From positions 1,663 through 48,221 of the forward strand of contig PMMR01000041.1 of assembly GCA_003162175.1 (NCBI GenBank): a stretch of 46,559 nt of DNA, written 5' to 3'. The stretch comes from Candidatus Methanoflorens crillii (lineage in GTDB: Archaea; Halobacteriota; Bog-38; Methanoflorentales; Methanoflorentaceae). The notes below the pieces were generated by a model. The model was not told the DNA's origin. It worked only from the letters and a program-made list of their open reading frames with translations, and made no database searches. Both the position numbers and the translations under genes were made by a program. Below are positions 24,787 through 32,615 of the stretch, piece after piece; the stretch's first letter is position 1, and the number at the start of each line of letters is the position of its first letter.

Positions 24787-25457
24787 TCCGCATCATTCCT
24801 CTTCTTTTGAGCAATGACGTAAAGCTCATCTTTCTGCGCGCTCAGCACCCTAACGATTCTGAAGCCTTCGTGCTCAATACGCATCATAAGAGCCCCTGCA
24901 GCTTGTTCTGCTACTTTTCCTTTAAAAACCTGCAAGAGTAACCCTCCGGTTTTCAGAACCGTTGACACCTTTGCGAGAAGCTTAAGTGCGTCGGTTGGTT
25001 CTGCTGTAATGTCGCTTAGCAGAACGTCAAAGCGCACTCCAAGACGCCTAAAATCAAAAGAAAATGCGTCAGCGTAAATGATAGTTACCTGGCCAGGATA
25101 CCGTTCTGCTACCGCCTCAAGATATGACTTGCACGACAAACTGAACTCGACCGCGTAAACCTCCCGCGCCAGTTCCGCCGCGCACGACAAGAATCCGCCG
25201 GCGCTCGCGCCAATGTCAAGTACCGCGTCATCAGTTTTTATTAGCTCAAACACCTCTTGTATTCCTCTTAGTTTCCAATACCCAGCCGGCCTGTCGGCGG
25301 CAGCACCAACGGTTACCAGCTGGTAACGCGTGATGTCAAACGAAGGCTTCACGACGGTTCTACCGTCGACTGTAACAAACCCACCTTTGATCGCCCTTTG
25401 CGCGCGTGAACGCGATGCGATAAGCTTTTCCCGAACGAGATACGTATCTAGCCGCAT
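24768..25457 (-). CDS. S4-domain FtsJ-like rRNA methyltransferase (TlyA family)
   Basis: The protein has 229 residues from the ATG at 25457. The S4 RNA-binding domain comes first (MRLDTYLVREKLIASRSRAQRAIKGGFVTVDG), then the FtsJ methyltransferase with the SAM motif LDIGASAGGFLSCA, YAVEFS and LLSDITAEPTDALK. TlyA-type enzymes 2'-O-methylate rRNA; the archaeal target is not established. The C-terminal eight residues and the TGA are encoded on the strand opposite the tRNA-Ser T-arm and acceptor. It is divergent from the ACT-domain regulator. Confidence 0.87.
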   Translation of the reverse strand: MRLDTYLVREKLIASRSRAQRAIKGGFVTVDGRTVVKPSFDITRYQLVTVGAAADRPAGYWKLRGIQEVFELIKTDDAVLDIGASAGGFLSCAAELAREVYAVEFSLSCKSYLEAVAERYPGQVTIIYADAFSFDFRRLGVRFDVLLSDITAEPTDALKLLAKVSTVLKTGGLLLQVFKGKVAEQAAGALMMRIEHEGFRIVRVLSAQKDELYVIAQKKRNDADAEEGI

Positions 25458-25528
25458 GGTGTGCGCAAACTTCTTGTATGTACCATCCATTAGAGTACAA
25501 GCTAAAAAGCTTAACAAAGTCGCTGCTT

Positions 25529-26032
25529 ATGTGGAGTGAAGTGCTCGCAAGGTTTGCCAAATTTCCCGCTCAAGAGCGGGTTGTAGAAGTTTTGCTTGAG
25601 CACGGATTCCAGGTAAATAGCGCGGGAGAGGTTGTCTCGGGCAGCATTAGGATCCCTGACACCGAGATCTCGCGAGCGGCCAAAGTCGATCGGAGAGCGG
25701 TCGACGAGACGACTACCACTATTCTAGGCGACGAAATGCTTAGGCACTTTTTTTCAAACCTGAAAACACTGATATTTCTCCGCGACATTGCCCCTCTTCT
25801 AGGACTTGGCGTAATTGTCATAACGCCGCAAGATGCTGCGCAGATCGGCATCATCGAAGAAGTTGCAGAAACCGTTGCAGCGTTTGGTGTGCGCATTAGG
25901 CAGGCGGTGACTGATGATCCTTACTTTATTGATGAGCCCACGCTGACGATTATCTGCGACACACGCGTTCCAGGTTCGCTTGTTGATAAGCTTCTAGAAC
26001 TTGCCAGCGTCAAAGGCGTTTCGGTCTTCTGA
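25529..26032 (+). CDS. Winged-helix/ACT-domain regulator (COG2150-like)
   Basis: The protein has 167 residues from the ATG at 25529 (MWSEVLARFAKFPAQERVVEVLLEHGF). The N-terminal half holds a helix-turn-helix (IPDTEISRAAKVDRRAVDETTTTIL). The C-terminal half is an ACT-like domain (GVIVITPQDAAQIGIIEEVAETVAAFG, then TLTIICDTRVPGSLVDKLLELASVKGVSVF). Archaeal members are annotated as regulators of amino-acid metabolism; the ligand is not known. Upstream codons in frame are probably untranslated. Confidence 0.82.
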   Translation: MWSEVLARFAKFPAQERVVEVLLEHGFQVNSAGEVVSGSIRIPDTEISRAAKVDRRAVDETTTTILGDEMLRHFFSNLKTLIFLRDIAPLLGLGVIVITPQDAAQIGIIEEVAETVAAFGVRIRQAVTDDPYFIDEPTLTIICDTRVPGSLVDKLLELASVKGVSVF

Positions 26033-26073
26033 CCAGGCGCTCTTCTGAGTAACTGAGCAGGTCATAGAGGCGG

Positions 26074-26754
26074 CTAGCGAGCATTTAAGCCACCTCTGAC
26101 GCACGCCAGCTCCGATTCCAAGTAAGGACCGATTCGCGGGACCAGGCCCGGTGCGTCAGTCCCTTTTTTACAGATGATAGAATGTTCCAAAATGCCGAGC
26201 CTTTCGATCGCATAGACATCTCGCGAATGGCGACTCCGTTTCAGGGCCGCGTGGATCTGCGCGCGGGAAGCGTTGTTGACATTGATCCGGTCGGTCCCTT
26301 TTTTCCACCGCCATAATACGTCGATTTGGTTTTTCGTAAACTCTGCATCAAATTCTCCAACTAGTCGGATCTGTAGGGGCATGCAATGAATCAGGCCAAA
26401 TCTGGAGGCGATCTGTTCAACAGTGCCACGCCCGAACGGTTCGAGCCGGACACAGGGCACCGAAACACGTTTGCAGCCCGTGTCAAGGGCAATGCCATCT
26501 TCGTTAATCTCCGCCAGCCAGGCGCGTACGATGTCGCCCGGTCGGGCGTCGCGCAGCTCGCCATATTGCTTCACCAGTACATCCGCGGCAACCTGTTCCT
26601 CACTCCCGACTACGGTCACCGAGATCCACGAGGTAAGCGTGAGCGAGCATGTAACGCTCAATCCATTTAGGTCGTTGCGCAGCATCGCCTCGAACGATCG
26701 AGCTACCTTACCCGGGTTGCCGCAGACGAGCTGCATAAGATGAATCGTTCTCAT
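26074..26754 (-). CDS. DUF2110-family archaeal protein
   Basis: The protein has 226 residues from the ATG at 26754 (MRTIHLMQLVCGN). It contains an S1/OB-like central segment (ARPGDIVRAWLAEINEDGIALDTGCKRVSVP) and a C-terminal region (INVNNASRAQIHAALKRSRHSRDVYAIERLG) that suggests nucleic-acid binding. It is the third gene of a tfe-HD-DUF2110 cluster, a linkage seen in several methanogens. That association with transcription factor E is the only functional hint. The family call is from memory of the context and the pattern. Confidence 0.7.
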   Translation of the reverse strand: MRTIHLMQLVCGNPGKVARSFEAMLRNDLNGLSVTCSLTLTSWISVTVVGSEEQVAADVLVKQYGELRDARPGDIVRAWLAEINEDGIALDTGCKRVSVPCVRLEPFGRGTVEQIASRFGLIHCMPLQIRLVGEFDAEFTKNQIDVLWRWKKGTDRINVNNASRAQIHAALKRSRHSRDVYAIERLGILEHSIICKKGTDAPGLVPRIGPYLESELACVRGGLNAR

Positions 26755-26773
26755 GATCGCTGCTTTGCTGGCG

Positions 26774-27301
26774 TCACGGGGCAGACCGTTTGGCGCTACC
26801 AAAAACTTCGTCGTGAAGACTTCTTATGCGAATTGCAGCTGGATTTCCGTTAAGCTTAGCGTTGAAATCAGCTTCTGCCTTATCTATGGTGATCCTCCGC
26901 GTGCCTTCTATGAGGTTGTCGACGGCGGCTACGATTTTCTCCTCGAGGGTCTCCGGCATATAGTTTCCTGGAGGGAGATGCAAGCGTGCAGCTTCTTTCT
27001 CCGTTATTCCAGCTCCGACGTGTTTTTCAGCGATCTTCGCGACGCGTTCGTTGACTCCGAAGCTTCGCAAAAGCTTTCCACCTACCACGCCGTGCGCAAT
27101 GCCGTTGGTCTTGCATCTGCCGATGTCGTGCAGAAGCCCGCCAATTTGGACAAGGGCTACATCAGCATCCGCTAGTGACTCGGCAACTTCGACCGCGTAT
27201 TTGGAGACGGCCTCTACGTGCCGCATGAGTCCGTCGCTGCAGCCGCTTTCCTTGAGAAGCTCAAGCGCTCTGTCCGACGAAGGGAGGTTACTCGAAAGCA
27301 C
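26774..27301 (-). CDS. HD-domain phosphohydrolase (TIGR00295-like)
   Basis: The protein has 175 residues starting with GTG at 27301, overlapping tfe by 14 nt. The HD motif is present: H28 in LMRHVEAVSKYAVEVA, HD in GGLLHDIGRCKTNGIAHG, and a distal AEKHVGAGI plus AAVDNLIEG. This is a metal-dependent phosphohydrolase fold of the kind acting on nucleotides. The substrate is unknown. Its position between tfe and DUF2110 is conserved in relatives. Confidence 0.85.
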   Translation of the reverse strand: MLSSNLPSSDRALELLKESGCSDGLMRHVEAVSKYAVEVAESLADADVALVQIGGLLHDIGRCKTNGIAHGVVGGKLLRSFGVNERVAKIAEKHVGAGITEKEAARLHLPPGNYMPETLEEKIVAAVDNLIEGTRRITIDKAEADFNAKLNGNPAAIRIRSLHDEVFGSAKRSAP

Positions 27302-27785
27302 GTCTCAGCTCTTCCAGTTTTCTTCTTACGGCGTCGACCAAAACAGAGCTATCTTGATAATCAAGTCCCGCATGGCAAACGGGGCAGACAAAATCATAGT
27401 CGCTTGCTGTCTCAAATAAAAATCGACCGCAGCCGTTTTCGCAAGTGTAACAAACGCTCTGTCCTTCAAAGTCTAAACGCGTATCAAGTTTCCTAATAAG
27501 CTTTTGTGCCTCTTCGTCCATGTTACGCGAAATGTCACTCAAATCAACTTTCCAAAGGTACGTAAGCCACCCACTGTCCTTATCCCGCTCACGTCGATAG
27601 TTTGCTAATCGATTTTCATAAAGAATATATAGGGTCCGCCTTACCGTGTTGAGGTTCGAACCCGTCTCTTCAGCTATTTTTTCGTCGGTCAACTCGTTGA
27701 TGGACGCACGCTCAATCATTTCCAAGCCGTCATCTCCGACAAGATTCTTTAAATAACCTCGAACAGCAACATCACTAACCATCAT
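27288..27785 (-). CDS. tfe: Transcription factor E, alpha subunit
   Basis: The 165-residue protein has an N-terminal winged helix (residues 1-75: LTDEKIAEETGSNLNTVRRTLYILYENRLANYRRERD), a linker helix and a C-terminal zinc ribbon (CYTCENGCGRF...CPVCHAGL). It is the homologue of TFIIE-alpha and helps open and stabilise the transcription bubble. Two ATG codons in a row open the frame (27785 and 27782). It is the first gene of a three-gene cluster. Confidence 0.96.
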   Translation of the reverse strand: MMVSDVAVRGYLKNLVGDDGLEMIERASINELTDEKIAEETGSNLNTVRRTLYILYENRLANYRRERDKDSGWLTYLWKVDLSDISRNMDEEAQKLIRKLDTRLDFEGQSVCYTCENGCGRFLFETASDYDFVCPVCHAGLDYQDSSVLVDAVRRKLEELRRAFE

Positions 27786-27862
27786 ATTATTTTTGTGTGC
27801 TAAAGTGTCTTATACCTGCTTATGGCGCGTATTCGTGCACGAGGGGGCCACAACGGCGCCAC

Positions 27863-29014
27863 TCAGCTCTGGTAGGATTTTCTTGCAGCTTCTATGTAAT
27901 GCGTGGCGTTGTTGAGCGCGGAATCCCTCGACTTACCATATCCGATAGCCGAGATGATCGGCTTCGCCCGCTCGATGTAAGCTCCTTTTTGGGGTATGTC
28001 CATGTAATGCGCGCGGCTGCACGCTCTGGTAACTTGAAAATCCTGCTCCGCGAAACAGATCATGCGACACGCGAATCTCCGATACTTTGTGAGGGGGATT
28101 AGTTCGCCCTGACAGCTTTTTATGTGGGCCTCGACGAGGTTGACGCCAAGTGATCCCTCGATCGTATCGAGAGTTCCTTGAAACCTTGGATTGATCTCAA
28201 TTACGACCGGGCCGCTTGGACCGATGATGAAATCAATGCCATTTGTACCAACCAAACCCAGATCGACTGCTAGCGAGTTCGAAATTCTTTCGATTTCCTT
28301 CGCATAAGTCGTTTTAAGCGGAGTCAAACTGCCACAGAAGCTGAAGCGCCGCATTGGGCCAAGACTCCTGAGACCGATGAGCTGTTCGTTTATTGCGACA
28401 GTGACCGCCTCCTTGCCGGTAGACAGCACCGAAGCGCTAGCATCAATACCGCGAACATATTCCTCAACGAGGAATTCATCTCCCCACCCACTCTCATGAT
28501 ATTGTTCAATACTCCTTTGAAGATGCTCCTCATCTTTGACGAGAACGTTCTTAAATCCTCCCGCACCTCGCTTTGGTTTCAGAATGACGGGAAATGGCAG
28601 ATTATCTTCTAACCCATAGTGCGCGGGGACTGAATAGCCTAAGGATTGGAGCTTGTCTCTCATACGACCCTTGTCATTAACGAAGCTCGAAAGCGAAGGA
28701 GGATTTCCAGCCGTTCGCGGGATCTCAAGTGTCTCAAAACCTGCGGCTAGTATTGCGTGGTCATAGTCCAAGCCCCTCACGAGCGCTTTTACGCCGGCAT
28801 AGTCTGAGTCGGAGATTATTCCAGGGAACTCGTCTCTTATGAAACGCGTTACGTCACCGCATTTGATCAAGTCACGATCTTCGTAATGGCTTACGGACTC
28901 GACGTAGTACCCTGCTCGCTTCGCAGAGCATATTATATGCCTTGTGTTATATCCGACGACAAGGATCCGCTGGTCTCCATCACTTCGACTGGCGGTGCTA
29001 GTTGATCTGCTCAG
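27863..29014 (-). CDS. ATP-grasp protein, probable CTG start
   Basis: About 383 residues. A PurK-like N-terminal domain ([34 protein letters not shown]) is followed by the ATP-grasp core ([67 protein letters not shown]). The first canonical start in frame, TTG at 28870, would remove the whole N-terminal strand-helix unit. In frame upstream there is only CTG at 29014, 9 nt after AGGTG and two codons after a TAA. It overlaps trm56 by 17 nt. The substrate is unknown; related enzymes ligate a carboxylate to an amine. Confidence 0.8.
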   Translation of the reverse strand: MSRSTSTASRSDGDQRILVVGYNTRHIICSAKRAGYYVESVSHYEDRDLIKCGDVTRFIRDEFPGIISDSDYAGVKALVRGLDYDHAILAAGFETLEIPRTAGNPPSLSSFVNDKGRMRDKLQSLGYSVPAHYGLEDNLPFPVILKPKRGAGGFKNVLVKDEEHLQRSIEQYHESGWGDEFLVEEYVRGIDASASVLSTGKEAVTVAINEQLIGLRSLGPMRRFSFCGSLTPLKTTYAKEIERISNSLAVDLGLVGTNGIDFIIGPSGPVVIEINPRFQGTLDTIEGSLGVNLVEAHIKSCQGELIPLTKYRRFACRMICFAEQDFQVTRACSRAHYMDIPQKGAYIERAKPIISAIGYGKSRDSALNNATHYIEAARKSYQS

Positions 29015-29528
29015 AACGCTTTACACCTACCTTGTTACTCATGTTGCCGATGATCTTCATTTTGCCTTCAAAATCCGCCTTGAGCTCCTGCCCCCTCTGG
29101 AGGTGATCAAGAAAGACGCTTAAGGCTGCTATCTCTGAGTGGGGTTGATTCGTAACCGCTACGTTGTAATCCGCGAGTCGGTAGAGGTCTGGAGGCACCT
29201 TTTCCGCTCCTACCACGACCATAAGCTTCTCGCTTTCGAGTCGACCGATCGCGTGTGGAAGGTTCTCTCCATACATGGTCAGGTGCACGACCGTGCCCAT
29301 TTCTCGCTTCCATTTCACGATCTCTCGCCTCCAGTTGGCGTTATCGCGAATCCAGAAGCTGCCCCCCCAACGTTGCACTACGTCGCGTATTGTAGACACG
29401 ACAGAGCGGTCGGAAGCAGCGAGAAGCATCCCTTGGGCTCCTAACGCCCTGGCACACAGACCTACGTGCGTCGTGACGCGGCGATCGCGCTCGATTCGAT
29501 GACCCACCCTCAAAACCACAATTTCCAT
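28998..29528 (-). CDS. trm56: tRNA (cytidine(56)-2'-O)-methyltransferase
   Basis: The 176-residue protein begins [31 protein letters not shown] and has the SPOUT knot region [12 protein letters not shown] and [42 protein letters not shown]. This matches archaeal Trm56, which methylates C56 in the T-loop of tRNA. It is a dimeric SPOUT enzyme found only in archaea. The ATP-grasp gene starts within its last codons. Confidence 0.93.
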   Translation of the reverse strand: MEIVVLRVGHRIERDRRVTTHVGLCARALGAQGMLLAASDRSVVSTIRDVVQRWGGSFWIRDNANWRREIVKWKREMGTVVHLTMYGENLPHAIGRLESEKLMVVVGAEKVPPDLYRLADYNVAVTNQPHSEIAALSVFLDHLQRGQELKADFEGKMKIIGNMSNKVGVKRSEQIN

Positions 29529-29600
29529 AGCTTGTTTGCGTACCCCGTGCTTATCGGAGGCCAGTCTTAAATAATTGGTATATCGTACATAAAGATAGCA

Positions 29601-30250
29601 GTGCTGAGTTTAAAGACGAACCTGAACCGGGTTTTGCATCGCAAAAAAGCGATTGCTACCATCTGGATTCTGCTGATTCTTTTTCCAAACCCGATGGTCA
29701 TGCCCGTAGACGTCTAGCGCTTCTTTAAGATGTCGACCAAGCCCACAGACGACGTGAACCTCGTTGCAGCGTCGCTCCCGGCAAATGGGGGCGCTATCGA
29801 GCAATATGTCGACGCTCACGTTCATTACACTTACGATTTTCAAGCCTATGGGGCCATATGGTACCTTCCCACGCCGAGCGACGTGCTCAAATCGCAGCAA
29901 GGAGACTGTAAGTCGAAAGCGGTACTCACAGCAAGCTCGTTTGAAGCGAAAGGTATCCCGTACACGTTAAGTGTCTCTCCTATCCATTTCTGGGTCAACT
30001 ACAGCGGAAAGCCGCAAACTAACTTTACTGAACACTACCAAAACCACTCAAGTTGCCAGACAAAACAAACGCGTTCCTCTATTTAAATACGTATAAAGAC
30101 ATAATGTGGACTTCAATGCCGTTATTGAGAAAGATTGCACTGATAAGTGGACTAGCTATCATCATTCAGTTTGGCTATTGTAAGGGGCCAAAGAAACGCC
30201 TTCAGGAATATCTCGGCGAGGCGTTAGCCAAGCTCCCTTTGAACACATAA
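29601..30250 (+). pseudogene. Broken transglutaminase-like membrane protein gene
   Basis: A GTG at 29601 opens 38 codons with a signal/membrane segment (AIATIWILLILFPNPMVMP), then an in-frame TAG (29715-29717). The same frame continues through a transglutaminase-like core (LPANGGAIEQYVDAHVHYTYD, PTPSDVLKSQQGDCKSKAVL, SPIHFWVNY) with Cys and His still present. The frame shifts near 30045, and the C-terminus (LPDKTNAFLYLNTYKDIMW and a membrane helix) lies in another frame up to 30250. One nonsense codon, one frameshift and probable deletion indicate a pseudogene. CTTAAATAAT (29566-29575) is a TATA-like box 25-35 nt ahead of the GTG. Confidence 0.72.
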
Positions 30251-30330
30251 TGGAAAGCGTTTTCCTATTGTCGCGATTGGAGCAACACGTATATATCACG
30301 GCGTAAATCACACAGTTGAACGCCTTAAGA

Positions 30331-30415
30331 GCGGGGGTTGCCAAGCCAGGTCAAAGGCGATAGGTTCAGGGCCTATTCTCGTAGGAGTTCGTGCGTTCGA
30401 ATCGCACCCCCCGCA
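30331..30415 (+). tRNA. tRNA-Leu(CAG)
   Basis: A type II tRNA: the acceptor is GCGGGGG/CCCCCGC with A73. The anticodon arm ATAGG-TTCAGGG-CCTAT gives CAG, there is a long variable arm, and the T-arm is GTGCG-TTCGAAT-CGCAC. There is no intron. Confidence 0.94.
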
Positions 30416-30460
30416 TATTGCCTCACGATGGTCATCCCCGATCGGCACGAACGCCAAATG

Positions 30461-30478
30461 ATCGTTCAATTGAACGAT
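30461..30478. repeat. 18-bp perfect palindrome
   Basis: ATCGTTCAATTGAACGAT is its own reverse complement over all 18 bases. It lies 46 nt after tRNA-Leu with no obvious gene beside it. It could be a regulator-binding site or a remnant; nothing in the sequence decides. Confidence 0.55.
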
Positions 30479-30496
30479 TAGACGTCGGCCGAATCT

Positions 30497-30634
30497 CTAT
30501 GACAACCGCAACGGGGCCACCTTATCTATAACGTAATCACGTTTCAGATAGGCACAAATCATCAGTCGTCGCGCGATCTCGTCAATCACCCCTACGCCGT
30601 TATCCGCAACGCGAAAACTGTACGGGGTTCTCAC
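30497..30634 (-). CDS. Uncertain 45-residue ORF, possible histidine-kinase ATPase fragment
   Basis: A GTG at 30634 opens a 45-residue frame. Its first half, FRVADNGVGVIDEIARRL, resembles the DNGxG ATP-lid motif of GHKL histidine-kinase domains. The rest (LMICAYLKRDYVIDKVAPLRLS) does not continue the domain convincingly. No upstream kinase sequence is visible. It may be a remnant or a chance frame. Confidence 0.2.
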   Translation of the reverse strand: MRTPYSFRVADNGVGVIDEIARRLMICAYLKRDYVIDKVAPLRLS

Positions 30635-30635
30635 T

Positions 30636-30662
30636 GGCGTGCTCGAAGCGCACGCCTTTTTT
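30636..30662 (+). terminator. Hairpin followed by T6
   Basis: GGCGTGC and GCACGCC form a perfect 7-bp stem around a 7-nt loop, followed at once by six T residues. This looks like an intrinsic-terminator fold read on the forward strand. The nearest gene that could use it is tRNA-Leu, over 200 nt upstream. Confidence 0.35.
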
Positions 30663-31072
30663 CGAGCAGCGCTGCTTCAAATTCAGCAACTTAGCAGCGT
30701 AATACACCCTGATATGCGTCTTGCTAGCAGTTTGCATTTAACTTCTTTCCTTCGTGCTCCTCGAACTTCCACTTACCAGAGGTCCTTATCTGCAAGATTA
30801 CTTCGCAAGACGCCGTGCTCGCGAGACAGCACACTTCAGAAACCCGTAGCCTTGAACACTTTTCTACTTCTGAACGAGGCAGCCGAAGCTGACCCGCGCA
30901 CCAATTATGACGATACATGCCCAACAAAGCTGTTTTTCAGCACTTTCGTGCAGAAACTGACGACAAAAATTCTCGTCCCCAATTGACCCACGTACTCATG
31001 CGGCCAAGTGCTGTGCTGCAGTTTCCAATAACCTTAAGCGATACGACGACGCAAGACTGAAAAGGTGTAAAG

Positions 31073-31447
31073 ATGAGCAACGAAGAGACTACGGACGCTT
31101 CGCGTCTCACAGAGAAACACTGCGTTCCATGCGAAGTCGGCACGCAACCTTTTGATCTAGAAACCATCAATGGACTGCTACCCACGGTGCCCGAATGGAA
31201 GCTAGAAGACACAACAACGATCAAGCGAAGTTTCAGGTTCAACAACTTCATCGAGTCGATGGGCTTCATCAATAAAGTGGCGCAACTGGCAGAAGCTGAA
31301 GGGCACCACCCAAACATTTTCGTATCCTACAGCTATGCGCGAATCAGTCTTACGACCCATAACATAGGCGGCTTGTCTGAAAACGATTTCATAATGGCCG
31401 CCAAGATAGATGAAATATTTGCAAAAACCGCAGCTAAACCAGAGTAA
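31073..31447 (+). CDS. Pterin-4a-carbinolamine dehydratase
   Basis: The 124-residue protein matches the PCD/DCoH fold: VPEWKLEDTTTIKRSFRFNNFIESMGFINKVAQLAEAEGHHPNIFVSYSYARISLTTHNIGGLSENDFIMAAKID, with the catalytic EGHHPNI and the later THNIGGL motif. The enzyme dehydrates 4a-hydroxytetrahydropterins. Its archaeal substrate may be a modified pterin and is unknown. The extra N-terminal 25 residues contain a CVPC pair. AAAGGTG 4-10 nt upstream supports the ATG. Confidence 0.9.
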   Translation: MSNEETTDASRLTEKHCVPCEVGTQPFDLETINGLLPTVPEWKLEDTTTIKRSFRFNNFIESMGFINKVAQLAEAEGHHPNIFVSYSYARISLTTHNIGGLSENDFIMAAKIDEIFAKTAAKPE

Positions 31448-31612
31448 GCCCGTATAGCAGATGCTAAACCCTTCAAAACCCAAAATACACGCACACCAAA
31501 GTTTAGCAGTTTCGGGGCATGGACCAATCCAACAAATTGCTACAAGCGGATAGGCAGCGCCCGCGCAGCTGAACGTCAAAGCGAAAAGAAAGCCCTTAGC
31601 AGTTGATTCGTG

Positions 31613-32068
31613 ATGAGTCCGAAAAGAAAAACTCAAAACAATGAGCTCGGCAACGTCTTGGCAAAGCTGAAAAGCGACCGTTATGCGAACTTTCTAGGTA
31701 TTCAGATCACAAAGATCGAACGGGGGTACGCTCAGGCAAATCTGACGGTGGCTGAACCAATGCTTAATTTCAATGGCTTTGCGCACGGGGGCCTAATTTT
31801 TTCGCTCGCTGATGCGGCATTTGCTGCCGCTTGCAACTCGTTTAATCAGACTGCAGTAGCGTTGTCGTTCCACATCGCCTACCGACGACCAGTCCAAGTT
31901 AACACGCGGCTTGTAGCAGAGGCTGTGGAAGAGAGCTCAGGAAAAAGTACCGCGCTTTATAAGATCGTAGTGAAGACCGACGATCAACGCACGGTCGCCA
32001 TATGTCAAGGTTTAGCGTACAAGATGCCGTCCCGGGTAGTCGAAAATGATGGGCCCGAGGCGATTTGA
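31613..32068 (+). CDS. Hotdog-fold acyl-CoA thioesterase (PaaI-like)
   Basis: About 151 residues from the ATG at 31613; a GTG directly before it is also in frame. The PaaI-type hotdog pattern is clear: FLGIQITKIERGYAQANLTVAEPMLNFNGFAHGGLIFSLADAAFAAACNS, with the HGG active-site loop and D in LADAAF, then SFHIAYRRPV. It should hydrolyse a CoA thioester; the acyl group cannot be read. The last six codons and the TGA lie opposite the T-arm of the convergent tRNA-Ile gene, 19 nt of overlap. Confidence 0.87.
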   Translation: MSPKRKTQNNELGNVLAKLKSDRYANFLGIQITKIERGYAQANLTVAEPMLNFNGFAHGGLIFSLADAAFAAACNSFNQTAVALSFHIAYRRPVQVNTRLVAEAVEESSGKSTALYKIVVKTDDQRTVAICQGLAYKMPSRVVENDGPEAI

Positions 32069-32157
32069 ACGCCTGACCTCACGGTTATCAGCCGTGTGCA
32101 TATTCTCCATCCTGAAACGACACAGGATGGAATCAAACCTGGCTAAGCTACGGGCCC
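32050..32157 (-). tRNA. tRNA-Ile(GAT) with a 33-nt intron in the D-arm
   Basis: The acceptor GGGCCCG/CGGGCCC pairs perfectly with A73. The anticodon arm CACGG-CTGATAA-CCGTG gives GAT, and the T-arm is AGGCG-TTCAAAT-CGCCT. The D-arm is interrupted: after GCTTAGCCAGGTTTGA comes a 33-nt insert containing a perfect 8-bp hairpin (CCATCCTG/CAGGATGG), and then GCA. Joining GA to GC restores the D-stem GCTT/GAGC, and the D-arm has the same length as in tRNA(CAT) at 15032. So a non-canonical intron lies near position 23/24. The exact splice sites are inferred. Confidence 0.87.
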
Positions 32158-32192
32158 ATTCGTTGATAGCGCAATGCCTATAGGTTAATGCA

Positions 32193-32201
32193 ATATATAA
32201 G
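32193..32201 (-). promoter_or_regulatory. TATA box for tRNA-Ile
   Basis: The reverse strand reads CTTATATAT, 36-44 nt upstream of the tRNA-Ile 5' end. The spacing implies a leader of about 10 nt. Confidence 0.6.
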
Positions 32202-32336
32202 AATTCTTGTCTCCTTCCTAAGAAGGCGACGTCGCGTCGCACCTTTCTTCGCGCAAAGCAATGCTTATATGTATTGAGCTGAAAACGCTGTTGAAGGATT
32301 CGAGCGGCCTACTGAAGGCAAGCTGAGCGCAGAGAA

Positions 32337-32408
32337 GGGCCGGTAGATCAGGGGTAGATCGCTACCTTGGCATGGTAGAGGCCTCGGGTTCAATTCCCGA
32401 CCGGTCCA
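32337..32408 (+). tRNA. tRNA-Ala(GGC)
   Basis: The acceptor is GGGCCGG/CCGGTCC with A73. The anticodon arm CTACC-TTGGCAT-GGTAG gives GGC, and the T-arm is TCGGG-TTCAATT-CCCGA. There is no intron. A TATA-like CTTATATG at about 32261-32268 lies 70 nt upstream, which would imply a longer leader. Confidence 0.94.
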
Positions 32409-32409
32409 C

Positions 32410-32416
32410 TTTTTTT
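32410..32416 (+). terminator. T7 tract after tRNA-Ala
   Basis: Seven T residues start 1 nt after the tRNA discriminator base, a typical archaeal T-tract terminator. The remaining stretch to 32615 shows no gene. Confidence 0.6.
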
Positions 32417-32615
32417 AACACGCGCTTGTCCTTCGACGCTTTGCTTGTGGGCCTTTAGATTGGACTCGCTGCGTTTGGACACTCGACTGCCTAGGCTTCC
32501 CGAGATTTGTAGATTTGCGCAGACGCTGTTCTCGAGTCGTGCTTCAACAGATGTTGTTCAGCACATGAACTGAGCTAGCTGAGCATTATATAGCGCAGCG
32601 AACAATACAAATGCG

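Larger units (their letters stand above)
30416..31072. other. Gene-poor interval
   Basis: About 650 nt between tRNA-Leu and the pterin dehydratase. Long open frames on both strands (for example 30639-30986 forward) have no protein-like composition that I can recognise. Within it I see an 18-bp palindrome (30461-30478), a possible coding remnant on the reverse strand (30497-30634) and a hairpin with a T tract (30636-30662). It looks like decayed sequence following the broken gene to its left. Confidence 0.5.

Noticed and set aside
29715-29717. TAG as a possible pyrrolysine codon
   Set aside because: The same gene also has a frameshift near 30045, so nonsense mutation in a pseudogene is simpler; no Pyl genes are in the window.
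30724-30927. 67-residue reverse frame ending GKWKFEEHEGKKLNANC
   Set aside because: The last part looks slightly protein-like, but there is no recognisable family or start signal.
30639-30986. 115-residue forward frame in the gene-poor interval
   Set aside because: No domain, no Shine-Dalgarno sequence, and low-quality composition; kept only as part of the described interval.
31202-31636. 144-residue hydrophobic-looking reverse-strand frame across the pterin dehydratase and the following gap
   Set aside because: It is antisense to two clear genes for most of its length and its composition follows from them; no family resemblance.
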